From contig NZ_JAHHUL010000014.1 of the NCBI RefSeq assembly GCF_019008365.1, forward strand, positions 51,773 to 115,772: a stretch of 64,000 nucleotides of DNA, written 5' to 3'. Shown in pieces: positions 36,274 through 43,970 of the stretch. The position numbers and the translations under genes are program-made. The first letter of the stretch is position 1. Each line of letters begins with the position of its first letter. The DNA is from Phosphitispora fastidiosa. Lineage in GTDB: Bacteria; Bacillota; Thermincolia; Thermincolales; UBA2595. The notes under the pieces are model-generated. The model made no database searches. It was not told the DNA's origin and saw only the letters and a program-made list of their open reading frames with translations.

Positions 36274-36468
36274 ATGTACGTAAAAGTAGTCGAAGTAATA
36301 GGTGAGTCTGAGAGCAGTTGGAAAAGCGCAGTCCAGAATGCAGTAAAGGATGCCTCCAGAAAATTTGACAATATCAGCGGTGTTGAGGTCTACAATCTCA
36401 CGGCAGATGTTGTTGAAGGGGATCTAGTGGATTTCAAGGCTAATGTGAAAATTGCCTATACAGAATAG
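36274..36468 (+). CDS. dodecin-family small protein, without canonical flavin-binding residues
   Basis: A 64-residue beta-alpha-beta-beta protein (MYVKVVEVIGESESSWKSAVQNAV) of the dodecin family, which forms hollow dodecamers. Flavin-binding dodecins stack the flavin on a tryptophan in the second strand (about residue 36) and use a glutamine in strand 3; here the corresponding segment reads ISGVEVYN and the third strand DFKANVKIAY, so both residues appear to be absent. It may therefore bind another ligand or metal, as in calcium-dodecins. AGGAGG precedes ATG. A palindromic repeat begins 11 bp downstream. Confidence 0.85.
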   Translation: MYVKVVEVIGESESSWKSAVQNAVKDASRKFDNISGVEVYNLTADVVEGDLVDFKANVKIAYTE

Positions 36469-36478
36469 CAGCTAAGTT

Positions 36479-36552
36479 GAAATGACCGTGAACGAATATG
36501 GTGAGGCATTGTACTGATTTTCCGCACCTCACCATATTCTACGGTCATCTCC
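36479..36552 (+). repeat. palindromic repeat, family 1, minimal copy (B1)
   Basis: Left arm ATGACCG..GAATATGGTGAGG and right arm CCTCACCATATTC..CGGTCAT form a 22-bp stem. The segment GTACTGATTTTCCGC that precedes the insert in copies C and D is present, but the partner GGAAAATC is missing, so the copy looks internally deleted. Confidence 0.8.
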
Positions 36553-36553
36553 A

Positions 36554-36771
36554 ATTAAAATGCAGCATGGACAGGGGTAGATGTATTCCTGCGGCGGGGC
36601 CCCCAATCCGTTACCGAATCCCGGCCTTTCAGAAAGGCCGGGGCTTCGACAGATTGGGGGGACCCCCAGACGTCTCCGCCGGCATCAGCTCCCGCTTCGC
36701 GGGTCGCTGGCCGGACGGACGACAGACACCGCCTTTCGGAACACATCTACCCCTGTTTTTTAACATTTTTA
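36554..36771 (+). repeat. long nested palindrome (family 2, copy B2)
   Basis: A 14-bp perfect outer stem (ACAGGGGTAGATGT 36571-36584; ACATCTACCCCTGT 36743-36756) encloses two large GC-rich hairpins: 36600-36667 (CCCCCAATC / GATTGGGGG, with GTTACCG 36610-36616 facing CGACA 36647-36651 and an apical CCCGGCCTTT/AAAGGCCGGG) and about 36670-36720. The outermost flanks (ATTAAAATG-AGCAT, AACATTTTTA) recur after recN. No credible coding frame. Confidence 0.75.
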
Positions 36772-36804
36772 ATGGCTCAAAAATATTGCAAAATCTCTTA
36801 TGAC

Positions 36805-36833
36805 GCATAAAATTAAAGTGGATTGGCAGATTA
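36805..36833 (+). promoter_or_regulatory. forespore (sigma-G/F) type promoter of spoVAC
   Basis: GCATA (36805-36809), 17 bp, CAGATTA (36827-36833), near GHATR-N17-CATWMTA. spoVA is transcribed by sigma-G in Bacillus. Confidence 0.5.
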
Positions 36834-36903
36834 TAAGTGTACAGCGATGCAAAGAGATCTTGTGATGGCGCTTATCGGAAAGACGATGGAGGAGTGACGG
36901 GAA

Positions 36904-37380
36904 GTGAAGGGAAGGAAGCAGGACCGGGCGTTGCCCTCTGCACATGAGATGCAGAAACAGATTTACAGCGAGATGGTAGCCCGGACAAAGCCAAAGCCAC
37001 CATTGGTCAGGAACGTGAGCGGCGCTTTTTTCTTTGGAGGGCTTATCTGTACTCTGGGACAGGCTTTGTTAAATTTCTACCTTTCCATGGGGCTTACCGG
37101 GCCGGATGCCGGGGCTGCCGCGTCGGCCACTCTGGTTTTTTTGGCAGCTTTGTTAACCGGCCTGGGAGTATATGATTCCATAGCAAAATATGCGGGTGCC
37201 GGAACGATTGTACCAATTACCGGTTTCGCCAACTCAATAGTTGCCCCAGCCCTGGAATTTAAGCGAGAGGGAATGGTTTTTGGAGTGGGCCAGAGGATGT
37301 TCACAATCGCCGGACCGGTGCTGGCTTATGGTTTTATCAGCGCATGGATGGTAGGTTTGATAACCTATTTGTTCAAGTAG
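36904..37380 (+). CDS. spoVAC: SpoVAC, spore DPA channel component
   Basis: SpoVAC is a mechanosensitive-type channel component for dipicolinic acid in the inner spore membrane. The 158-residue protein has a hydrophilic N-terminus and four or five helices, with FFFGGLICTLGQ and the loop AKYAGAGTIVPITGFANSIV...EFKREGMVFGVG characteristic of SpoVAC/SpoVAEb. GTG start behind GGAGGAG (8 nt). spoVAA and spoVAB are not present here. Confidence 0.95.
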   Translation: MKGRKQDRALPSAHEMQKQIYSEMVARTKPKPPLVRNVSGAFFFGGLICTLGQALLNFYLSMGLTGPDAGAAASATLVFLAALLTGLGVYDSIAKYAGAGTIVPITGFANSIVAPALEFKREGMVFGVGQRMFTIAGPVLAYGFISAWMVGLITYLFK

Positions 37381-37392
37381 GGGGCCGGATAC

Positions 37393-38421
37393 ATGGCGGC
37401 AAAAAAAAAAACCGGAAAGCAGACCATAACTCTGCAAAACCCGCCCTTTTTCCGGGGAAATGCGGCGGTTGCCGGTCCCAAAGAAGGGCAGGGACCGCTG
37501 GGGAGAACCTTTGATGTGGTGCTCCCAGATACCTTAAACGGTCAGGCGACCTGGGAAAAAGCTGAACAAAAAATGCTTGCAAAAGCCTGTGAGCTGGCCA
37601 TCAGCAAAGCAGGTCTGACAGTAGATGAGATAGATTTTATGATGGCCGGAGACCTGCTTAATCAGCTGATTTCAGCCAACTTTACCGCCAGGGACCTGGG
37701 AATACCGTTTATTGGCCTGTATGGGGCTTGTTCCACTATGTTTGAAGGAATTGCACTGGCTGGCATGTTTGTAGAGGGAGGATTTGCCGATTATGTACTG
37801 GCAGCTGCTTCCAGCCACTATGACACTGCGGAACGCCAGTATAGATATCCGACCGAGATGGGTGTCCAGAGACCCCTGACTTCACAGTGGACGGTGACCG
37901 GAGCCGGTGCGGCAGTTATCGGACGTGAGGGAAAGGGGCCGGCCATAACTCATGTCACTATCGGTAAAGTCATTGACCTGGGTATTAAAGATGCCGCAGA
38001 TATGGGAAGCGCCATGGCGCCTGCTGCAGCAGATACTATAATCCAACACTTTAAAGACACGGGAAGGAGTCCTTCCGATTACGACCTGATTGTGTCCGGT
38101 GATCTGGCTGCGATAGGCAGGGCGCTGACCGAACAATTGGTAAAGCAGGCCGGTTATGATATTTCAAAGAATTATACTGACTGCGGTATACTTATCTTTG
38201 ATCCGGCACAGGACACTCATGCGGGAGGGAGCGGCTGCGGCTGTTCGGCAGTTGTCCTGAACGGATATTTGATGAGAGAGATCATGGCCGGAAAATACAG
38301 AAGAGTACTGGGAGTGGGGACGGGAGCGTTGTTAAGCCCCATCAGCAGTTTTCAGGGTGAGTCTATTCCCGGTATCGGACATGCAGTAGTTATAGAATCA
38401 ACTGCAAGCTTACGGAAATGA
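37393..38421 (+). CDS. spoVAD: SpoVAD, DPA-binding thiolase-fold protein
   Basis: SpoVAD binds Ca-dipicolinate on the spore membrane. It has a thiolase-like fold, with IGLYGACSTMFEGIALAG (position of the thiolase Cys) and DTHAGGSGCGCSAVVLNG. Length 342 is normal. Codons 4-7 lie in a run of eleven A (37401-37411), where slippage would abolish the protein. The stop codon TGA (38419-38421) is contributed by the left end of palindromic repeat C, which begins GGAAATGACCG. Confidence 0.96.
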   Translation: MAAKKKTGKQTITLQNPPFFRGNAAVAGPKEGQGPLGRTFDVVLPDTLNGQATWEKAEQKMLAKACELAISKAGLTVDEIDFMMAGDLLNQLISANFTARDLGIPFIGLYGACSTMFEGIALAGMFVEGGFADYVLAAASSHYDTAERQYRYPTEMGVQRPLTSQWTVTGAGAAVIGREGKGPAITHVTIGKVIDLGIKDAADMGSAMAPAAADTIIQHFKDTGRSPSDYDLIVSGDLAAIGRALTEQLVKQAGYDISKNYTDCGILIFDPAQDTHAGGSGCGCSAVVLNGYLMREIMAGKYRRVLGVGTGALLSPISSFQGESIPGIGHAVVIESTASLRK

Positions 38422-38661
38422 CCGGGATGGAATATGGTGAGGGGTTATACCGATTTTCAGCGCTGACGCCGGAGAAATATAACCTTGTTCCTGGCGAAGC
38501 CACATACTAAACCGCCAATTCGGCCTCCTGCCTCAATGGCGGCTCCGCCATCCGTGGCTCCGGTCTGTGGCTTCGCTTAGCGGATCTGCGGTAATATTTC
38601 TCTCAGCGTCAGCGCAAGGAAAATCTTGTACAACACCTCACCATATTCCACGGTCATTTTC
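38414..38661 (+). repeat. long nested palindrome (family 1, copy C)
   Basis: Outer arms GGAAATGACCG..GAATATGGTGAGG (38414-38442) and CCTCACCATATTCCACGGTCATTTTC (as 38636-38661, in complement) enclose, in order, GATTTTC/GGAAAATC, GCGCTGACGC/GCGTCAGCGC, AGAAATAT/ATATTTCT, GCGAAGCCACA/TGTGGCTTCGC and an apical ATGGCGG/CCGCCAT hairpin. It sits between spoVAD and spoVAEb and supplies the spoVAD stop codon. Confidence 0.85.
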
Positions 38662-38707
38662 AGAGCTTGTAGTTGAAAATTACAAAAACCCGGTAGGGGG
38701 TTGAAAA

Positions 38708-39067
38708 ATGGATTATGTTAAGGCATTTGTAGTGGGCGGAGGAATTTGTGTGCTTGGCCAGCTATTGATGGACCTAACCAGTTACAGGATTACTCCCGCA
38801 CATATCCTGGTTGGTTTTGTGACCGGCGGAGTCGCTGTCAGTGCACTTGGGCTGTATCAGCCACTGATAGATTTTGCCGGTGCGGGGGCTACGGTTCCCC
38901 TTCCCGGGTTTGGACATCTCCTGGCCCAGGGCGCCATCAAGGGTGTTCAGGAAAACGGGCTCCTGGGGGCTTTTGGCGGAGGGGTTGAGGCTTCAGCAGT
39001 AGGTATTGCGGCAGCGATAATTTTCGGATACCTGATAGCGGCAGTTTTCAGTCCCCGCGGAGAGTGA
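38708..39067 (+). CDS. spoVAE: SpoVAE (SpoVAEb), spore DPA channel component
   Basis: A 119-residue membrane protein of the SpoVAC/AEb fold: FVVGGGICVLGQLLMD, then PLIDFAGAGATVPLPGFGHLLAQGAIKGV and the last helix. AGGGGG precedes ATG. In Bacillus spoVAEb directly follows spoVAD; here a 286-bp gap filled by repeat C intervenes. Confidence 0.94.
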   Translation: MDYVKAFVVGGGICVLGQLLMDLTSYRITPAHILVGFVTGGVAVSALGLYQPLIDFAGAGATVPLPGFGHLLAQGAIKGVQENGLLGAFGGGVEASAVGIAAAIIFGYLIAAVFSPRGE

Positions 39068-39076
39068 CAGAAGGAA

Positions 39077-39133
39077 TTGGGGACCCGCTTGTGTAATAAG
39101 TGATATATCACTTACAACAAAGGGGGTCCCCAA
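39077..39133 (+). promoter_or_regulatory. long hairpin that occludes the ribosome binding site of the next gene
   Basis: TTGGGGACCC (39077-39086) pairs with GGGTCCCCAA (39124-39133), and inside lies the 16-nt palindrome AAGTGATATATCACTT (39098-39113). The ribosome site AGGGGGT (39121-39127) is partly inside the right arm, 8 nt before GTG 39136. Confidence 0.7.
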
Positions 39134-39135
39134 CA

Positions 39136-39501
39136 GTGGAGGGTTATCTGATTATCCTCAATAATTACCTGCATGACGTAGCCACTGCAATGATTATCTC
39201 ACTGACACTGCTGATGACATATATTGCACGTCAGGTTGATGAGAACAGTTCACCGAAGGAAAAACAGTTCTTCATCAAGATTTACCGTTATTTTTCGCGA
39301 CTGGCTGTTATCTCACTGGTATGGATACTGGCGGGAGGTATTCCACGCGTCATCGCTTTTAACCGGTATGAACTGCTTCCGGCCGAACTAAAAGGGATAG
39401 TGCCGGTTTTGATATTTAAACATTTCATCCTTTTTGGCCTGGTGTTTGCAGGCATATTAATCTGGAGAAGAATAAAACGGAAGGCAGTCAAAATGGGTTG
39501 A
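39136..39501 (+). CDS. small integral membrane protein, 121 residues (unrecognised)
   Basis: Predicted four-helix membrane protein: ATAMIISLTLLMTYIA, LAVISLVWILAGG, ILFKHF-like LIFKHFILFGLVFAGILIW, with an N-terminal YLIILNNYLHDVA segment. Histidines in helix 1 (LHDVA) and the last helix (FKHFILFG) could ligate haem, but this is only suggestive. GTG 39136 is chosen because AGGGGGT is 8 nt upstream. It converges on the polyferredoxin gene and may be its partner. I do not recognise the family. Confidence 0.6.
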   Translation: MEGYLIILNNYLHDVATAMIISLTLLMTYIARQVDENSSPKEKQFFIKIYRYFSRLAVISLVWILAGGIPRVIAFNRYELLPAELKGIVPVLIFKHFILFGLVFAGILIWRRIKRKAVKMG

Positions 39502-39517
39502 ATAAATTAACTAATTT

Positions 39518-40525
39518 CTAAAACATATCCAGCATACTGTACAGCATCCGGAAGTCTTCATTGGTTACCGAGGTCTCCCAATGACCGGTGGCCTTGGCAA
39601 CAGTAATTAACAGTACATATACTCCCAGCATAACTATGTGGAGGCTATATTTTTGCAGAAAGGGTTTTTCTGAACCGGGGATTCCCGGGATATGATATTT
39701 CAAGGCGCCGGCTGAGGGGCATTTTTCGATACAGGTCAGGCAGCTAGTGCATTCGGGGCTGATAATACGCTTAGAACTGCTGACAGCCAGTTTTCCGGGA
39801 CAAGCCCGGTCACAGGCTCCACACCCTGTACAAAGAGCTTCATTGCGGGAAATTCGTGATGGGCTCAGCCAGCCCAGGATGCCCATCAGAGCGCCATATG
39901 GACAAAGGTAGCGGCACCAGAAATTCTCAATAATAATAGACATAATAATCAGGAAGGCGAAAACAAGGAACCCGGTCATTGTTATGTTCAGGAAAAATTC
40001 CAGCATTTTAATGTCAGACATTTTGTTATAGGGTGAGTTTACAAAGGATGCGGCTGCTTCAGGTGACATCATCAGAAAAACGCTGCCCACAAAAAATGCC
40101 AGCAGAATATACTTGATACTTCTCAGAGGGATGTCCACCCAGCGGGGCATCCTTATTTTTTTGCGAAAAAGCTTTAGTCCAACCTGGCTTAACATTTCTT
40201 CAAGAAAGCCAAAGGGACAAATCCAGCTGCAGAATGATTTTCTAAACAGGAAGGAAACAACAAGCGCTGCCAGCAGTAAGGTGACTCCAGCGGGATGGAT
40301 ATTGTCAAAAAAGCCGGTGCCAAGCCAGGAACGCAGTCCCACCAGAGCGCTTAAAGGGATAAAGGCCTCAACTCCGGGAGGGCGGACCGGGTTCCCGGAA
40401 AAGCCTGATGATTCCAGGAAGCGGTAAAAATTGAGAAACTGCCATCCAATATACAGGGACAGCAGGACAAAAAAAGCCTGGACGTGTTTTCTTAAACCTA
40501 TCTTCCGGTATTCTGAAAATTTCAT
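39518..40525 (-). CDS. NapH/MauN-type membrane polyferredoxin
   Basis: A 335-residue membrane protein with about six helices, two CxxxCP motifs of the NapH type (FCSWICPFG and FWCRYLCPYG) and a C-terminal 2x[4Fe-4S] ferredoxin domain (CTGCGACDRACP, CTSCLTCIEKCP). Such proteins move electrons between the quinone pool and redox partners. It interrupts the spoVA cluster on the opposite strand. Its upstream region carries a perfect 0A box (40608-40614) and a Crp/Fnr-type palindrome (40649-40664). Its physiological partner is unknown. Confidence 0.88.
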   Translation of the reverse strand: MKFSEYRKIGLRKHVQAFFVLLSLYIGWQFLNFYRFLESSGFSGNPVRPPGVEAFIPLSALVGLRSWLGTGFFDNIHPAGVTLLLAALVVSFLFRKSFCSWICPFGFLEEMLSQVGLKLFRKKIRMPRWVDIPLRSIKYILLAFFVGSVFLMMSPEAAASFVNSPYNKMSDIKMLEFFLNITMTGFLVFAFLIIMSIIIENFWCRYLCPYGALMGILGWLSPSRISRNEALCTGCGACDRACPGKLAVSSSKRIISPECTSCLTCIEKCPSAGALKYHIPGIPGSEKPFLQKYSLHIVMLGVYVLLITVAKATGHWETSVTNEDFRMLYSMLDMF

Positions 40526-40607
40526 AATGACAATGGCACCTCCAGATCAGTAATAGTTATTTTAATCACAAACAGTTCCGGTATTAATTCTAGTACTTAT
40601 GATAACA

Positions 40608-40614
40608 TTCGACA
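40608..40614 (-). promoter_or_regulatory. Spo0A box upstream of the polyferredoxin gene
   Basis: TTCGACA on the + strand equals TGTCGAA in the orientation of the polyferredoxin gene, about 85 bp before its start codon. It is identical to the box upstream of spo0A at 2552-2558. Confidence 0.45.
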
Positions 40615-40648
40615 ACCCGCAAAATATGTTAAGATGCTTTCGGTAAAG

Positions 40649-40664
40649 TGTGATATCTCTCACA
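40649..40664. promoter_or_regulatory. Crp/Fnr-family operator
   Basis: TGTGA-TATCTC-TCACA is a perfect Crp/Fnr-type palindrome. It sits in the divergent region between the polyferredoxin gene and spoVAEa, and just upstream of the -35 at 40668. Confidence 0.65.
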
Positions 40665-40667
40665 AAG

Positions 40668-40696
40668 GCATAATTTTTCGCCGGAGACAGATAATA
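40668..40696 (+). promoter_or_regulatory. forespore (sigma-G/F) type promoter of spoVAEa-spoVAF
   Basis: GCATA (40668-40672), 17 bp, GATAATA (40690-40696), one base from CATAATA. The predicted start is close to the ribosome site, so the leader would be very short. Confidence 0.5.
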
Positions 40697-40715
40697 TCTG
40701 TGGGGTGATATTTTT

Positions 40716-41285
40716 TTGAGACGGAAAAGAGTGATTGTTGTGACAGACGGAGATCTGGCAGCCGGCAGGACGGTTCAGGTGGCGGCAAGAAATATCGGGG
40801 CCCGGTTTATTTCGCTGACTACCGGAAACCCTACCCCTATTTCCGGCCCGCAGGTTGTTGAACTGATCAAGCAAACCCCTGCAGATCCGGTAGTTATCCT
40901 GGTCGACGACAAGGGGAGATCCGGACCCGGCTGTGGTGAAAGGATATTGAGATATGTGGCGGAACACCCTGAAATAGATATGATTGGGGCGGTGGCGGTA
41001 GCCTCAAATACAGCGTTTACGGAAGGAGTTAAGGTTGATGAATCAGTGGCCTGTGACGGTACCATCATAGCCGGGCCGGTGAACAAACTGGGAATTCCGG
41101 AGAAGCTAGGGAATAGATATCTTGAGGGTGATACGGTTGATGTAATCAATGAATTGGACATACCGGTTGTCATTGGAACCGGGGATACCGGTAAAATGGA
41201 TTTTGCCGATGATTATCACAAGGGAGCTCCGATTACCACAAAGGCGTTAATGGAAATACTTAACAGGAGTGAGCGGGACAAATGA
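40716..41285 (+). CDS. spoVAEa: SpoVAEa, stage V sporulation protein AE N-terminal type
   Basis: A soluble 189-residue protein of the SpoVAEa family (KRVIVVTDGDLAAGRTVQVAA, PVVILVDDKGRSGPGCGERIL), known as a spore protein encoded with spoVAEb and spoVAF. TTG 40716 has GGGGTGAT 6 nt upstream. It overlaps spoVAF by 4 bp. Biochemical role is unclear. Confidence 0.9.
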   Translation: MRRKRVIVVTDGDLAAGRTVQVAARNIGARFISLTTGNPTPISGPQVVELIKQTPADPVVILVDDKGRSGPGCGERILRYVAEHPEIDMIGAVAVASNTAFTEGVKVDESVACDGTIIAGPVNKLGIPEKLGNRYLEGDTVDVINELDIPVVIGTGDTGKMDFADDYHKGAPITTKALMEILNRSERDK

Positions 41286-42850
41286 CGGAAACTATGGCCC
41301 CTATACATGATGTCAGCAAAAGATATGAGGACAACCTGGATATCCTCAAAGAAGAGCTTGGCATAGGCAAGAGCTATGATATTGGTTTGAGAGAATTCAG
41401 GATTGGCGGCAAAAAGGCTGCTATTATCTTTGTGGATGGTCTTATAAACGACCTGCCCATTGCAGAGATTATGCAGAATTTCGCCTGTCTGGAAAGGGAA
41501 GAGATTGTACCTGATACCTTGCAGAAGCTGGTTTCAAGGTATATTACCTATGTAAAGGCCTTACCCACTGATAAACTCGAAGACGTAATTTCAAAGGTTC
41601 TGGCCGGATTTATCGCTCTTATGGTTGACGGGATGCCGGAAATAATCCTGATTGAGGCCCGGAAGTATCCTGCAAGGGGACCCGAGGAACCCGATATCGA
41701 AAGGGTCGTCAGGGGCTCCAGGGATGGATTTACCGAAACTATCCTTTTTAACACAGCGCTGCTGAGGAGAAGGCTGCGGGACCCCAGGCTGCGGACAGAG
41801 CTGCTGACAGCAGGGGCCCGCTCCAAAACCGATATATGTGTGGCCTATATTGAAGATGTAGCTAATCCTGAGTTAGTTGAAACGATCAAAACAAGGATTA
41901 AGGATATCAAAATTGACGGTCTGCCCATGGCTGAAAAATCGGTAGAAGAATATATCACAACGGGAAACTGGAATCCACTGCCACAGGTGAGGTATACGGA
42001 AAGGCCCGATGTGGCTGCAGTACACCTCCTGGAGGGACATGTCCTGGTAATTGTGGATACATCACCTAGTGTGATTATTGCCCCGGCAACTTATTTTCAC
42101 CACCTGCAGCATGCGGAGGAATACAGGCAGAATGCCACTGTCGGTGCATACCTGCGCTGGGTCAGGTTTATTGCGGTATTTAGTTCAATCCTGCTGCTGC
42201 CGCTGTGGTATCTGGCCGCCAATAATCCTCAGCTGCTGCCCGAATCCCTGAAGTTTATCGGTCCCTCCAAAGTAGCCAAGATACCGTTAATCTGGCAGTT
42301 CATGATCGCTGAAGTGGGACTTGATATGCTGCGGATGTCTGCTATCCACACCCCATCGCCGCTGGCAACAGCACTGGGCTTGATTGCCGCCTTTATGCTG
42401 GGGGATGTGGCCATAACTGTAGGGCTGTTTAACCCGGAGACAATCTTATATATGGCTATATCTGCTGTTGGGACATTTGCCACCCCGAGCTATGAACTGG
42501 GCTTGGCTAACAGGCTGTTTAGGTTTGGCCTGCTGATAATGGTGGCTCTCATGGGACTGCCCGGATTGCTGGCAGGTGTCGCCGGGATAATACTCCTGCT
42601 GACGCTGACCAAGCCTTTTGGGATTCCATACCTGTGGCCCCTGATTCCTTTTAACGGAAAAGCCCTGCTGTCAATTTTGCTTAGGTCTCCTGTGCCCATG
42701 CATAATTTCAGACCCAGTATCCTGAAACCTAAGGATTCTACCCGGCAGCCCAACTTCAATGCGGCACGGAAGCCGGTGCAGAAGAACATGCAGAAGAACG
42801 GGCAGAAGAACGGGCATAAAATACGAAAGCATGACAGCGAACCGGAGTGA
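41282..42850 (+). CDS. spoVAF: SpoVAF, GerA-family spore germination membrane protein
   Basis: A GerAA-type protein of 522 residues: a hydrophilic N-terminal half (FIDGLIN-like FVDGLINDLP, LFNTALLRRRLRDPRL), five C-terminal helices (IAVFSSILLLPLWYL, ATALGLIAAFMLGD, YMAISAVGTFATPSYELG) and a basic low-complexity tail with KN-MQKNG-QKNG repeats. Thought to boost germinant-receptor-linked DPA release. ATGA overlap with spoVAEa. Confidence 0.94.
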   Translation: MTETMAPIHDVSKRYEDNLDILKEELGIGKSYDIGLREFRIGGKKAAIIFVDGLINDLPIAEIMQNFACLEREEIVPDTLQKLVSRYITYVKALPTDKLEDVISKVLAGFIALMVDGMPEIILIEARKYPARGPEEPDIERVVRGSRDGFTETILFNTALLRRRLRDPRLRTELLTAGARSKTDICVAYIEDVANPELVETIKTRIKDIKIDGLPMAEKSVEEYITTGNWNPLPQVRYTERPDVAAVHLLEGHVLVIVDTSPSVIIAPATYFHHLQHAEEYRQNATVGAYLRWVRFIAVFSSILLLPLWYLAANNPQLLPESLKFIGPSKVAKIPLIWQFMIAEVGLDMLRMSAIHTPSPLATALGLIAAFMLGDVAITVGLFNPETILYMAISAVGTFATPSYELGLANRLFRFGLLIMVALMGLPGLLAGVAGIILLLTLTKPFGIPYLWPLIPFNGKALLSILLRSPVPMHNFRPSILKPKDSTRQPNFNAARKPVQKNMQKNGQKNGHKIRKHDSEPE

Positions 42851-42888
42851 TACAGGGACCGTTTTGAAGGAGCGGTGTATAAAGTGAG

Positions 42889-42922
42889 AAACCTCAGTCA
42901 ATAATAGGAGCTGGGGTTTTTT
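42889..42922 (+). terminator. terminator after spoVAF
   Basis: AACCTCAG pairs with CTGGGGTT (one T-G) around a 14-nt loop, continuing into six T. Confidence 0.75.
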
Positions 42923-42983
42923 AGTAAATAATGCCATTTAAAAAACATGCAAAAAAATGCAATAAAGGAGGCTATCGCAAAGG

Positions 42984-43970
42984 ATGACAGTCAAAGTCGG
43001 AATCCCCAGGGCGCTGTTATTTTACTATTATTTTCCCATGTGGAACGGTTTTTTTAAGGCACTGGGAGTTGAGGTTATTTTATCCAGAAATACAACTAAG
43101 GGTATACTTGACAAAGGTGTCAGGCAGTCGGTTGATGATGCCTGCCTGCCGGTAAAGCTATATTTCGGACATGTCCTTGATTTAAAAGACCGGGTTGATT
43201 ATCTTTTTATTCCCCGGATGGTAAGTGTGGAACGAAGGGAATACATCTGTCCCAAGTTTCTGGGTCTTCCGGATATGATCAGGTATAATATTCCGGACCT
43301 GCCGCCAATCATAGACATTACGGTGAATATGTCACGCCGGGAAAAAAACCTTGACAAGGCGTTTACCGAAGTTGCTAAGATTTTCACATCAAACCCCTTA
43401 ACCATTCGCAGGGCGTTTCGCGCCGGACTTGAGGAACAGGAGAAGTTTCACCGGCTTAACCACCTGGGTTACCTGCCTCCTGAAGCAATTGAGGAGATGA
43501 GCAGGGGATTGGAAAACCAGAACCATTCCCCGGCACAGCCGGGAGATATGACCATCGCCTTGGTTGGACACGGGTATAATATTTACGATTCCTATATCAG
43601 TATGAACCTGATTGAAAAGCTCAGGGAAATGGGTGTAAGGATTGTTACGCCGGATAATCTGACGGGGACGATCATAGATGAGAAGTCCGCTGAACTGCCG
43701 AAGAAGATGTTTTGGACCCTTGGTAAACGAATGATAGGTTCAGCATTTCATTATATGAGGTCTGACAGGATAGACGGAATTATTCATGTCGCTTCATTTG
43801 GCTGTGGGCCGGATTCCTTTACGGGTGAAATAATCGAAAGACATCTGCGCAGGAGAAGGAACATCCCGTTCCTGAATCTGACAATTGATGAACATACCGG
43901 TGAAGCCGGAATAATTACCAGACTGGAGGCATATGTGGATATGATTAGGTGGAGGAGGGCTGCATTATGA
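42984..43970 (+). CDS. DUF2229 / acyl-CoA dehydratase activase-related protein, part 1
   Basis: A 328-residue protein with the DUF2229 opening VKVGIPRALLFYYYFPMWNGFFKALG and cysteines in DDACLPVKLYFGHV, YICPKFLG and FGCGPDSF that could bind a [4Fe-4S] cluster. In many anaerobes this domain is fused to a BcrA/HgdC-type ATPase in one protein of about 1400 residues; here it is a separate gene, followed by two more modules. Substrate unknown. AGGAGG precedes ATG; 4-bp overlap with the next gene. Confidence 0.82.
   Translation: MTVKVGIPRALLFYYYFPMWNGFFKALGVEVILSRNTTKGILDKGVRQSVDDACLPVKLYFGHVLDLKDRVDYLFIPRMVSVERREYICPKFLGLPDMIRYNIPDLPPIIDITVNMSRREKNLDKAFTEVAKIFTSNPLTIRRAFRAGLEEQEKFHRLNHLGYLPPEAIEEMSRGLENQNHSPAQPGDMTIALVGHGYNIYDSYISMNLIEKLREMGVRIVTPDNLTGTIIDEKSAELPKKMFWTLGKRMIGSAFHYMRSDRIDGIIHVASFGCGPDSFTGEIIERHLRRRRNIPFLNLTIDEHTGEAGIITRLEAYVDMIRWRRAAL

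Noticed and set aside
36498..36803. 101-codon open frame (and antisense frames) across the palindromes after the dodecin gene
   Set aside because: It runs through both palindromic elements and has no ribosome site; the sequence is explained by paired arms.
39736..39800. Cysteine-codon-rich pattern on the + strand near the polyferredoxin gene
   Set aside because: It is the complement of the CxxCxxCxxxCP codons of the minus-strand gene.
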